This document shows, one piece after another, positions 20,330 to 30,825 of a DNA stretch of 64,000 bases. The position numbers were made by a program, and so were the translations under genes. The notes under the pieces are model-generated. The model searched no databases. It was not told the origin of the DNA and worked only from the letters and a program-made list of their open reading frames with translations. The stretch comes from Apoderus coryli (lineage: Eukaryota > Arthropoda > Insecta > Coleoptera > Attelabidae). The DNA is taken from positions 62,001 to 126,000 of the forward strand of contig OU452206.1 in assembly GCA_911728435.2 (NCBI GenBank), in the 5' to 3' direction. The stretch's first letter is position 1. Each line of letters starts with the position of its first letter.

Positions 20330-20404
20330 GGTGACACCTTGGTCTCACGAGGCCAGGCGATATCTCAAACAGCCGGGTTGGCCGCATGAATCCAACGTGT
20401 CACC
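20330..20404 (+). ncRNA. Nested stem-loop in the F-box 3' region
   Basis: GGTGACAC at 20330-20337 pairs with GTGTCACC at 20397-20404. After one C-C mismatch TTGG pairs with CCAA (12 of 13 pairs). Inside, GGCCA at 20351-20355 pairs with TGGCC at 20379-20383, and GGC with GCC further in. The GC-richness stands out from poly-A/T surroundings. It lies about 25 bases before AATAAA. It could be a 3' UTR structure, a snoRNA-like hairpin or a short repeat. I found no box motifs that decide. Confidence 0.45.
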
Positions 20405-20428
20405 AGCACGATATCCTAACACACTAAA

Positions 20429-20434
20429 AATAAA
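20429..20434 (+). terminator. Candidate polyadenylation signal AATAAA
   Basis: AATAAA located 25 bases after the stem-loop and 320 bases into the predicted second exon. Confidence 0.4.
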
Positions 20435-20990
20435 ATGTCGATAACAACTTCCCGAGAAGAAGTAATTCACTCCAGGTATAAAATACTAATTATATCGAAA
20501 ACCAAATACCAAATACTATGCAAAAATATAATAAAAAAAAAACATATCTCTCTATAGGTTTACCAAATAAACCATAAATATTTAACTAAAAATGTTCCAA
20601 TACAAACGCCACAAAAGTAGGAACTTAACTCAAATTTAACTTCAAAATAAATGTAACTTATTAGTGTGGGGAATTTGGGGGTGTCCTGTCTCCTAACTCA
20701 TTCACTCAAACATTATTAAATAAACAAGAACAATATAATATGTAAGAACAGAATGAAATGAATGGATTAAAAATGTGCGAAAGAAACTATATTTGTTCGA
20801 CTAACAGAAGAGAAATTCGAAGTAACTCTCATAAAAAGAGAAATATATTATAAAATTTGGTTTATGAACAAAGTACTATATTCGACGTTGGTAATTAGCT
20901 ACTGTTAAGTAACAAATAGATTCTTGCGCCAAGCAAATTTTAAAATAAAACTGAAAAAACTATGTGTTTATTATTGGCCAACTAGTTTGT
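20435..20990. other. No recognisable gene
   Basis: AT-rich DNA between the F-box gene and the second GGAGGC-type end. Confidence 0.5.
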
Positions 20991-21471
20991 GGAGCCCAGT
21001 GCAACTAGCGGACAAGTACGTGTGTTGCTATGACAGGTTGAGAAATCAAATATACTTTACAATACCTAAAATAAATAATTCTACCGACGAAATATACACA
21101 TGAAGGTTTACGATATATGTTAGCTGGTATCATTAGCCACCAGTAACGTTGCCAAATTTAGGAGGCTAATATGTGTACTTACACGTGGAGCCCAGTGCAA
21201 CTAGCGCACAAGTAAGTGTGTATATCTGTGTATGTCTAACGCGCCACGTGGTGGAATTTTTTCAAACCCGGTTGTATATCTGTATGTGTGTATACTACCC
21301 AGTGGGCTCCACCCTAAAATTTGCCAGATGGGTGGGTATACCCTGTAGACCTGAAAAAACACTATATACACGGGGGTACGTAGTGGCCTCCGAAAAAACG
21401 CAGTCGCCTCCGTTTTGGAGCCCAGTGCGCTTAGCGTATATATATTTTGGAGGCCACTTTAACGTTTTGCA
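20991..21471 (+). mobile_element. Right end of a second GGAGGC-related element
   Basis: A 20-bp motif starting GGAGCCCAGTGC and ending TAGCG occurs at 20991-21010, 21187-21206 and 21417-21436. The last 300 bp are homologous to 6480-6820, in the same order, ending in TTGCA against a TA run. Here the motif reads GGAGCCCAGTGC where the first element has GGAGGCAAGTTC. I could not find the left end. Confidence 0.7.
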
Positions 21472-21491
21472 TATATATATATATATATATA
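21472..21491. repeat. (TA)n tract at the second element's end
   Basis: TA microsatellite directly after the element end. Confidence 0.9.
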
Positions 21492-21725
21492 AGTATATTT
21501 GTCAAAAAATTTAAAATAATTTGTAGACAGGTAAACAAAACATATAAAACATAAGAATAATAATTAATAGATACAGTAACATTGTCAAATAAATAAATAA
21601 ATCAATTAAGATACTTAGAGTAAATTAATTAAGTAAATATTCTACAGTTCAATATATATACATATATATACAAAACACACAATACAAACTACTAACTACT
21701 ATCCAGTGTGTGAATCGCTCAAAAA

Positions 21726-22190
21726 TTAATGCACATTAAAAAAGTCACCCACTGTATAAAAAGCTTTTTCTAACAAATACGTCTTTAGAGCTTTACGGAA
21801 TCGAGGAAGGGATGATCGCAATTTGATTTCCATTGGAAGATGGTTGTGCATTTTTGTTTGCATTGTATATAATCGAGCTTTTGATTAATTCGGAGGATGG
21901 GGCTCGCAGATAAAGATCATGTTCGGCGTCATGGTCTTTCAGAGACATTTGACCGGTGTTTGCGGATTAAGCAGACCGATTCCAATATGAATAAGGAAGG
22001 TAGTGTTAGTATTTTAAATTGTCTGAAGAAGGCCTGGCAATGGGCTCTATAGTACAATCTCAGAGAGTATATTTTTTGTAATCTAAAAATACGCCCAAAT
22101 TGCGTTGCACAGCATGTACCCCAGAATGGGAGGGCGTATCGAAGATGGGATTCGAAGAGTGAAAAGTAGACTATTATGGAAGTTGACAAG
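21726..22190 (-). pseudogene. LINE RT C-terminal end
   Basis: Minus strand. The frame 22189-21929 holds YFSLFESHLRYALPFWG, IFRLQK and FKILTLPSLFILE, the region after the RT thumb in CR1/jockey-like LINEs. After a frameshift near 21870 the reading continues with NHLPMEIK, LPRFRKALKTYLLEKAFYTV and stops at 21726-21728, the usual end of these proteins. It is 5' truncated at about 22190, as expected for a dead LINE insertion. Confidence 0.85.
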
Positions 22191-24423
22191 TTAAGTTATT
22201 TGGAAACATTTTAAACATATCGATAACCGTTGACTTTAGGTCAAATATTGTTGGAATCCTATGGAGAATCAAAAAAATTGCTAATATACAGGGAGTTCTC
22301 TAAAACAATATATGAAATTACGTTTATCTACCACACATTCGCCCTGTATACCTCTCTATTCAGTCAAAAACCGGGCAACTTAAAACCAAAAGTGACATGA
22401 GCAAAAAATGCCCTTCCAATTATATGGAATTTATTTTTTTATTTGACTCTTACTTATAAATTAATTGGCCATTTCTTAAACTGAAACTTTTTCTCCATGT
22501 AAATACCAAATTAAATAGAAAAAAGTTATTTCCAGCACAAAAACAGTTTTACCAATTTGCTGCTCAACCATGGCGACCTGATGAACTAGATGTTAATAAA
22601 ACTAATCAAGCAAGTCTATGACAAAATATTTGTCAAGTCGATTTCGTTTTGTATTCAGTTTCCTAACAACATTAACAAAGCTCTTCGACATTTTGTGCGT
22701 TTTATAACAGACAGTGAGTCATAACATAAAGACGGTGTCCTATTTAAAATTTTCACGGATTTCTTTTTTTTGTATAGATCTTGCAGACTGAGAACTGCTC
22801 TAAAAGTGTTGCTTTATCTTCCTTTTTATGTTTTCCTAGTATGTATGTCTTTATTTATATTTGAAATATATTGTAAGTACTGGAAAATCTATCAGATACA
22901 ATGTACATAGAAGAAATAATCTACAAATACACACAGAAAACACAGAAATGCCGTGTTGTCGTTTCATAGTCTTGAATAAAAACATCAGAACGAATCAAAC
23001 AATCGAATTGGGTATGGAAAACATCAGAAAGTCTATTATGCCGTGTATACTCAATCCGTATCTTGATCGAAAGCACACGATATCACTTTATTGTGTCTCC
23101 AAAACATATCAAGAGAATAGTCCTTTTGCCTTTGATTTATTTTGTTTGGGGTACAATTAAACATTATTTGTTGAAAACTGTTTTTTTTTTAATAAATAAA
23201 TATTTTGGTATAGAGAATCAATATTGCAATATTTTGTTATGAGCATCCTGTTTAATATTGGGAACTTTCTTTATGGTATCTCTTCACTAAGTCGCCCAGA
23301 TCGTTCGACGAATTTTGTCACGAAAAAAAAACGGTGTTTAATGTATTTTAATATCAATGAAAATAAAAAGCAAAACGTAAATTTCGCTAAGCAGTAAACA
23401 AAGTTGTTTTCGAGAACCTCAAACCCCTAAGAAAAAAATACAAAAATTAAAACGGTTAAAGTTAGGTTCAGCTGATGATACATGAACTGTACTCAGAATT
23501 TTCTGTTAGAACCGGCCATTCCAAAAATACTTGAGATGAATGACACTCATTGTCTTTGGTCTGCTGCCAAATTTTCAAAAAAAAAAACTGTTTGCTTTTT
23601 GAGATATCGATCAATATCGAATCAATTAGCTTTGCTCTGTAAATGGTTTTAAGCCAGCATTGTCCAAAACCTGGTAAACAGTTTGTGAAAAACTGAACTG
23701 AATTGCTGTTAATTCTGTTAATAAAAAAATTGTAAAATATACGCTGCATTGTTTTCTAGATATTCGGTAGTAATTCGAGCATTGCAATATTTGCATAATT
23801 AATATAATTTAACAATTAGTATATCTTCGATGATTTTCTTAAACATGCTTTCAAAAAAATAACAGTTCCCCATTATGACCAGTACATTATATCACCTGAT
23901 GACCATTAAAGTATTATTATGCATATGCAATGAGCGATTGACGTGGCCACCAATTAAAAAATTACAAAACGCTGACTTTAACCAAAACGACAATAAAAAT
24001 AATGCAAAATACAATAAAATGATACCAATTAGCTACGCTCTGTTAAAATATGATACCATTGAATTTGAGAAAGTTTTATTATTATTATTATGATATTTTT
24101 AGATGAATCGAAAATCACCATTATATTTTTGTTCTTATACAGAATTAAATAAGTATGTAATTAATCTTACAATGGATAATGGATAAGGCGCGTTTAATAG
24201 TCAATTTATTGCATTTTGTGTAAATCGTTTGTTAAAGGAGGGCGTATATCCGTTATGTTGCGATACACATGGAAGTTGGATGAAACAATTGGTTATGGCT
24301 CTATATTGAGCAATTATCTTTACCTAATTCGATTGGTTCTTGGTCTATCGATAACATAATATTCAAAAGTGAATAAAAAAAAACACGAAATATTTTTTTT
24401 TCGCCTGTCTGCACTTAAAGAGA
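22191..24423. other. No recognisable gene
   Basis: AT-rich DNA. A 99-codon frame at 22861-23160 has some cysteines and no repeats, but I see no family, promoter or splice signal and do not call it a gene. There are poly-T runs at 23180 and 23575. Confidence 0.5.
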
Positions 24424-24451
24424 GTTTTACCGCCCGCAGATGCGGTAAAAC
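24424..24451. other. GC hairpin 1 before the tandem array
   Basis: GTTTTACCGC pairs perfectly with GCGGTAAAAC around an 8-base loop. Its GGTAAA/TTTACC core recurs in the nested palindrome at 24696-24786. Confidence 0.8.
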
Positions 24452-24695
24452 AGTTTTGACAGTTTCTTTCTCATTTAAAATACTCAACACTGACATGTGA
24501 GCCTGTCACATAAGTTTATCTGATCTGAGTTTGTCAAAGGATAACGCCTATTATCATGTACGTCAAAAAATACTCCCATTAATTACTGTTAAAAACTGTC
24601 AGTTCATAACAGTAATAATTAATTATTAAAATAAAGTTATTTTGGTTTAATATTGTAGTATGAAGAGGCGTCGCAAAACAGTTGTAAGCACCACT

Positions 24696-24786
24696 GGCGG
24701 TAAAGCCGCTGCAGCCCGCTGTATAGCTGCCCTCGCTCGCTTCGCTCACTCGTGCCGCGGCGGGCTGCAACGAATGCTTTACCGCC
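24696..24786. other. Nested GC-rich palindrome adjoining unit 1
   Basis: GGCGGTAAAGC (24696-24706) pairs with GCTTTACCGCC (24776-24786), and inside it TGCAGCCCGC (24710-24719) pairs with GCGGGCTGCA (24760-24769). The loop contains CTCGCTCGCTTCGCTCACTC, which is itself partly self-complementary. It sits 16 bp before the hairpin of unit 1, in the place where later units have their variable GC hairpin. Confidence 0.85.
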
Positions 24787-24802
24787 CTTTATACTTAATA
24801 AA

Positions 24803-24821
24803 GAAATCCCTTTGGGATTTC
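24803..24821. repeat. Unit hairpin, U1
   Basis: GAAATCCC and GGGATTTC around TTT. It opens a conserved leader (CCAGTCGTTGTGTGG, then TTTTATCTAT). Nine further copies lie at 29664, 34874, 39443, 40842, 45967, 49576, 52962, 56315 and 59624. The loop is TTT in U1, U2 and U4 and TTC in the others. Confidence 0.95.
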
Positions 24822-25119
24822 CCAGTCGTTGTGTGGTAGTTTTATCTATGAAAAAAGTTATTGAGGGTTATAAAAAAAATGAAAAAAAAAAATCAAGAAA
24901 AGAAATTTCAAGGGAAAAAATGTTTCTATTATTAAAAAAAAAATTAAAAAAAAAAATTTAAAAAAAAAATTAAAAAAAAAAAAATTTCAAGAAAAAAAAT
25001 TAAAAACAAAATTTCAAAAAAAATAATTCAAAAATTAATTAAAAAAAAGTATTGCCAGAGCTGAAAATCTGAAAATGTTTCTATCTATTATTGAAAATAA
25101 ATAGAGACATTTTTGAGTT

Positions 25120-26210
25120 ACCCCGTAGATAACCTCTAGGAGCATATAGTTTAACTTTCAAAGAAATCTTCAATTGAAACCCAAAGAAATCAAAAAAATT
25201 ATTCAAAATATTACTTTTTTGACCATAACAAAATAAAGAAATACATTTTTGATTCACCCTGTATATATATTTGACCTTATAGTTTAACTTTCACAGAAAA
25301 CTTGATTTGAAATCTAAATAAACCAAAAAATTATTCAAAATATTACTTTTTTGACCATAACAAAATAAAGACATACATTTTTGATTCACCCTGTATATAA
25401 ATTTGAGCTTATAGTTTAACTTTCACAGAAAACTTGATTTGAAATCTAAAGAAATCAAAATATTATGCAAAATATTACTTTTTTGACCTTAACAAATTAA
25501 AGAAATACATTTTTGATTCACCCCGTATATAAATTTGAGCTTATAGTTTAACTTTCACAGAAAACTTGATTTGAAATCTAAAGAAATCAAAAAATTATTC
25601 AAAATATTACTTTTTTGACCATAACAAAATAAAGAAATACATTTTTGATTCACCCTGTATATATATTCGACCTTATAGTTTAACTTTCACAGAAAACTTG
25701 ATTTGAAATCTAAAGAAACCAAAAAATTATTCCAAATATTAGTTTTTTGACCATAACAAAATAAAGAAATACATTTTTAATTCACCCTGTATATATATTC
25801 GACCTTATAGTTTAACTTTCACACAAAACTTGATTTGAAATCTAAAGAAACCAAAAAATTATTCAAAATATTACTTTTTTGACCATAACAAAATAATGAA
25901 ATACATTTTTGACTCACCCCGTATATAAATTTAAAGCCTATGCTAAAAGGTTCTCTAAAAGTCTTAAATAATAAATAACATTCATAAACATTGTTGAGTT
26001 ACCCCGTAGATAACCTCTAGGAGGTTAGAGTTTAGCTTTCAAAAAAACCTTGATTTGATATCTAAAGAAATCAAAAAATTATTCAAAATAATACTTTTTT
26101 GTCCTTAACAAAGTGATGAAATACATTTTTGATTCACCCCGTATATAAATTTCTATACATTTAAAATTTCTTAAATGTGGGCTAATTAATGTTTTTTTGT
26201 ATCACCCTGT
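25120..26210. repeat. Satellite array of U1, 132-bp monomers
   Basis: GATTCACC at 25251, 25383, 25515 and 25647 gives an exact 132-bp period; about eight monomers. The first and last monomers are diverged (GAGTTACCCCGTAG for GATTCACCCTGTAT), as expected at array edges. Confidence 0.93.
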
Positions 26211-26981
26211 ACATTCTGCTTATTAATTAATGTTGTTATAATCTGAGAAATACTTAGCACATAGCCAGATGTTAAAATAACGTTAACCTTAATAGTGGTG
26301 GACGTTATTTTTGGGACTACAGTATATTGTATTTTGGGTTCGTTGGTTTTTCATAATTTGGTAATATTTTTTTCTAACGTTGGTGTCACTTATTTTAATT
26401 GACACTTCTAATTTCACGTCACAAATAAATAGGTTATATTATGGGGCTTGAATGCTAAAAGTAAACAGTAGTAGTATGAATTGTAACTTGTAACTATATT
26501 TGATAAAAATAAACTGTGCTGGCTGTATCCTACTGAGAAAGGGCAAGAGGCCAAAAGTTAGTACTCGCTTAGGCGGTAACTTAAAAAAAAAAAACGAAAT
26601 AACTTCAAGCATTCAAAATATGGACCTACAGGCAAGAGACAGAAATCAATTTGGAAATGGAAATTTGGTGGTCAACATCCGCTAATAATAATAATACGTG
26701 GTGTATAAAATAAAAAGTGTAGTTAATTCTGTATTGATTTGTTGTGTTTACGGTTTATAATTTTTGTGTATTTAAATAAAAACATGATAAGTATATGCAG
26801 CTGGTTTTTTATCGAAAAATAAGTAAAGTAACTTAATTTTAGTTAGTTAACTACTTACTATTTACACAGAATATTACTTATTCTGTGCTATTTATATGAA
26901 TATACATAATGGCTATACTTACTTAAAGACTTAAACTTAACAAAATTACGTACCTATTTTGTTTCATTGAATGTTTTTGGT

Positions 26982-27745
26982 ACATCCAGTAGCGCTATTC
27001 TGTACACTGTATCGACAATCGTCGGTATCGGTATGTTACCGACATCCAACGGTTGCGCGACCGATTTAATCAAAACGACGCTATTCTGTATGCCACGGTT
27101 ACCGACAGTCGGAAATGCAACCGTCAAGTGTCGGCTTGCAAGTGACATCAATCGAATCGGTACGTTCAGCCAATGAACGGTGAGATATTTGTAAACAAAT
27201 AACAAATATTTTGTTGTGCGTCATTTGTAATTTGTGCGACGTTTTAAGTTTGAATGTAAGATGTCTGCAAGAAAATGGTGCAAAATGCATTGGTTTGTAA
27301 ATTAGAATGTGTTTTAAACAATAAGGCAATAAAGCACTGTCAATTAAAATACCTAACATGTAATGGCGTTTTAAGAAGAATCAAAAAAATATTATAATAT
27401 ATTGACACCGAAACTTAACTAAATAGGTATCTAATAATTCTTATCTAGACACTACACTGTAAAATAACTCTATATAGTCCAAATATACTTAAATAATAAT
27501 CCGCAATTCCAACCAAAACATCAATAATGATACAATAATCGCTCAACAAATATCGGTAACGTCCACCGTGAGGTGAACGAGGGCACGGTGAGATACCGAT
27601 CTTTGTCGACTCAAATTACCGATATCGGGCGGTATTAGAGCATACAGAATGCCGCACGAAGCGACTTGCCGATGGCTGTCGGTAAGTGAGAATTACCGAT
27701 ACCGACGGCTCTCGAAAACGTGTACAGAATAGCGCTACAGGATGT
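26982..27745. mobile_element. MITE-like element with 26-bp TIRs
   Basis: 26982-27007 is the reverse complement of 27720-27745 with one mismatch (core GTAGCGCTATTCTGTACAC). A second, diverged GCTATTCTGTA motif lies inside each end (27078-27092 and about 27640-27655), and GTCGGTATCGGTA is also mirrored. No coding capacity. I see no clean target duplication. It is absent from U2, together with about 130 bp of flank. Confidence 0.75.
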
Positions 27746-28342
27746 CTGTAATTACTTTTTGAACAAAAACAGACATAAGTAGGTATTCGGCACCTAGTAA
27801 TATGTGAAAGTACCTACAACCAATAGGTTCACCTGAAGTAACCTTTAATTTAGTTTCAAGCAAATCTAAATAATAATAATAATGTACCTACCTACCGATG
27901 TTGCCCTCATAATAGAAAATTTAATTAGATAGCTTTTCCTCGGTACAGTAGGTATAACTTGAAAAATGGATGCAAGTTTGCTCTAAAGTAAGAAATAAAA
28001 CACTTAGATATTGTTATTGGAATAAATCTAATGTCCATTGAGTAAGAATAGTTTAAAGTCGATAGGTATTAAATTCTTGTTATGGTTCTTGGAAAGTTTT
28101 TATTGACTATAGATGCTTTTCAGTGGTGGTTAGAGATTCAGACGTCTATCTGGTAGTTTGAGGAGTGCCTTCGTATGCTGAAAAGGTGTATATGGTAAGA
28201 TTTAATTGTGATAATATGTTGTAAATATTTTACCTAGCATGTAGGTGAAAGATTCATAGTTTTATTCGTCATTCGTAACTGGTAACACATGAACTAAAAC
28301 CTCTCCTTTTATGACCCCAATGTTTGCATATATGTTGTAAAA

Positions 28343-28550
28343 CTAATGTGGAAAATGAGCCATGTTATTTATTTTCTGTATCCTCTCTCTTGGTATCGTA
28401 TTTTGAGTTTTTCCTACAAATAATGGTAAGTTAAGTCGTTGCGGAATGTCAACAAATAATTTCATCAAAGTGTACGGTGATAACCCTATTTTATATAATT
28501 GTACACTTACCTGCCGGTATATATTCTTTTTCAATTTCCATTCTGTCTTT
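28343..28550 (-). other. Exon-like pair with splice-type signals in tail I
   Basis: On the minus strand CCGGCAG|GTAAGT (about 28508) and TTATTTGTAG|GAAAA (about 28417) could bound a 100-bp intron, leaving a very short ORF that ends at 28343. The same arrangement is identical in U2 (32074-32280), but the donor is lost in U4 (about 39603). A captured exon or chance; weak. Confidence 0.2.
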
Positions 28551-29954
28551 TACAGTAATATTTTTGGAAATTATTGTATTTACGTTGTTTTACTATAGAC
28601 AGTTTAGTAGTTAGTACACCATAATTATAATGACAGATGGATTTACGTTATAATTTGACACTATGGACATTCTCTACTTCTTTGGAGGTAGGGTTCAGTA
28701 TATTTGCATTATTTTTTAGATAAGTAAGCATCAGTTTTGACTGGAAATTTTCATATAAGCTTTGTCAGCTAGGTACTTCCAATACAAACAATTATTTATT
28801 GATATCGAAATTTTTTTGTGTGGGGTAGTTGTCACAATGTATATGACATTTGGAATAGTGATATTTATAAAAGGAACGTAGTATGTGTGAATTGAGTCAT
28901 ATTTTTAAAGAATAATACTTTTTCAATAGAATTTACGAATGTGTATGTCATTCATTTATAGGATTGTGATTAAAAATATAAGAAATTGCTTCTCCCATAT
29001 GTTTTTCTAAGGATATAGACATGAATAAGGTTTTAAAAAAAAAATCGACAAATTCCAATATAGTTGCACCTCTAGTTCACGTCATAATTTGGTTTTGGTA
29101 AAATGTTTTTTCTAACACGTCAAACAAATTGCTTGTGTCAAATAGTTTATTATTTTCTTTGTTTACTTCATAGTCTAAAAGTTTTCGGCATTAATTTTAT
29201 GTTTAAGATCAATTTCTATCAACATGTTGTATATTGTAGTGTTATAAAAAGGTTATTCGATATAGTTGTAGTAAATTTAGAAGTTGTCATTGTGTATTTA
29301 AAGTAATTTTACTGAAAAAGTGATATTAACCTTAATAACCTAAAGTGACAGTGCCATGAAAGCCGTCAGATGGATGGATGTGATCATATATTTGTGAATA
29401 GCCCCAGAAGAATATCTCCCTCTGCGTCGCACACTTCAATTAACTGTGTAGATGTAATTAAATTAATTAATAAAATAGTGAGACCGCATTAAATCACAGT
29501 TGAAAAGTAGCCTATTTAAAAGTTTCGAAAATAAAATTCCCATTTAGACTGCACTGCGGGTACTTGTTACGGCGTAACTTTAGTTATGGTGGCTTTAAAT
29601 TTGGCCTTTTTGCAGCTTTTCGACGACAAAGACAGCGCTATCAGAATTTATAATTATTAACAAGAAATCCCTTTGGGATTTCCCAGTCGTTGTGTGGTAG
29701 TTTTATCTATGAAAAAAGTCATTGAGGGTTATAAAAAAAATGAAAAAAAAATCAAGAAAAAAAATTTCAAGGAAAAAAATTTTTAAAAAATGTTTCTATT
29801 ATTAAAAAAAAAAATTTAAAAAAAAAAATTCAACAAAAAATTTAAAAAAAAATTTTTCAAAAAAAATTATTAAAAAATTAATTAAAAAAAGTATTGCCAG
29901 AGCTGAAAATCTGAAAATGTTTCTATCTATTATTGAAAATAAATAGAAACATTT

Positions 29955-30825
29955 TTGAGTTACCCCGTAGATGACCTCTAGGAGCATATAGTTTAACTCT
30001 CAAAGAAATCTTCAATTGAAACCCAAAGAAACCAAAAAATTATTCAAAATATTACTTTTTTGACCATAACAAAATAAAGACATACATTTTTGATTCATCC
30101 TGTATATAAATTTGAGCTTATAGTTTAACTTTCACAGAAAACTTGATTTGAAATCTAAAGAAATCAAAATATTATGCAAAATATGACTTTTTTGACCTTA
30201 ACAAATTAAAGAAATACATTTTTAATTCACCCTGCATATAAATTTGAGCTTATAGTTTAACTTTCACAGAAAACTTGATTTGAAATCTAAAGAAATCAAA
30301 AAATTATTCAAAATATTACTTTTTTGACCATAACAAAATAAAGAAATACATTTTTGATTCACCCTGTATATATATTCGACCTTATAGTTTATCTTTCACA
30401 GAAAACTTGATTTGAAATCTAAAGAAACCAAAAAATTATTCAAAATATTAGTTTTTTGACCATAACAAAATAATGAAATACATTTTTGACTCACCCCGTA
30501 TATAAATTTAAAGCCTATGCTAAAAGTTTCTCTTTTAAAGAAAATAAAAAGTCACTTATCGCTGATAAGGTTCTCTAAAAGTCTTAAATAATAAATAACA
30601 TTCCTAAACATTTTTGAGTTACCCCGTAGATAACCTCTAGGAGGTTATAGTTTAGCTTTCAAAAAAATCTTGATTTGAAATCTAAAGAAATCAAAAAATT
30701 ATTCAAAATATTACTTTTTTGTCCTTAACAAAGTGATGAAATACATTTTTGATTCAGCCCGTATATAATATTCTATACATTTAAAATTTCTTAAATGTGG
30801 GCTAATTAATGTTTTTTTGTATCAC
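29955..30825. repeat. Satellite array of U2
   Basis: About six to seven monomers of the 132-bp type seen in U1, with the TTTTTTGACC(A/T)TAACAAA segment that the later arrays lack. Confidence 0.9.

Larger units (their letters stand above)
24803..29663. repeat. Composite unit U1 (type I tail)
   Basis: Order: hairpin, leader, A-rich spacer (24848-25050), a GTATTGCCAGAGCTG block, satellite (25120-26210) and a 3.45 kb tail. The tail has no convincing gene. It carries a MITE-like insertion at 26982-27745 and ends with a small GTTAC/GTAAC hairpin near 29567 followed by GGTGGCTTTAAA. Confidence 0.9.

Noticed and set aside
22861..23160. 99-codon ORF with several cysteines
   Set aside because: No recognisable family, promoter, splice site or second copy; a chance frame is as likely.
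26500..26685. 61-codon ORF in tail I
   Set aside because: The U2 copy differs in A-run length and has a 5-bp insertion upstream, so the frame is not kept.
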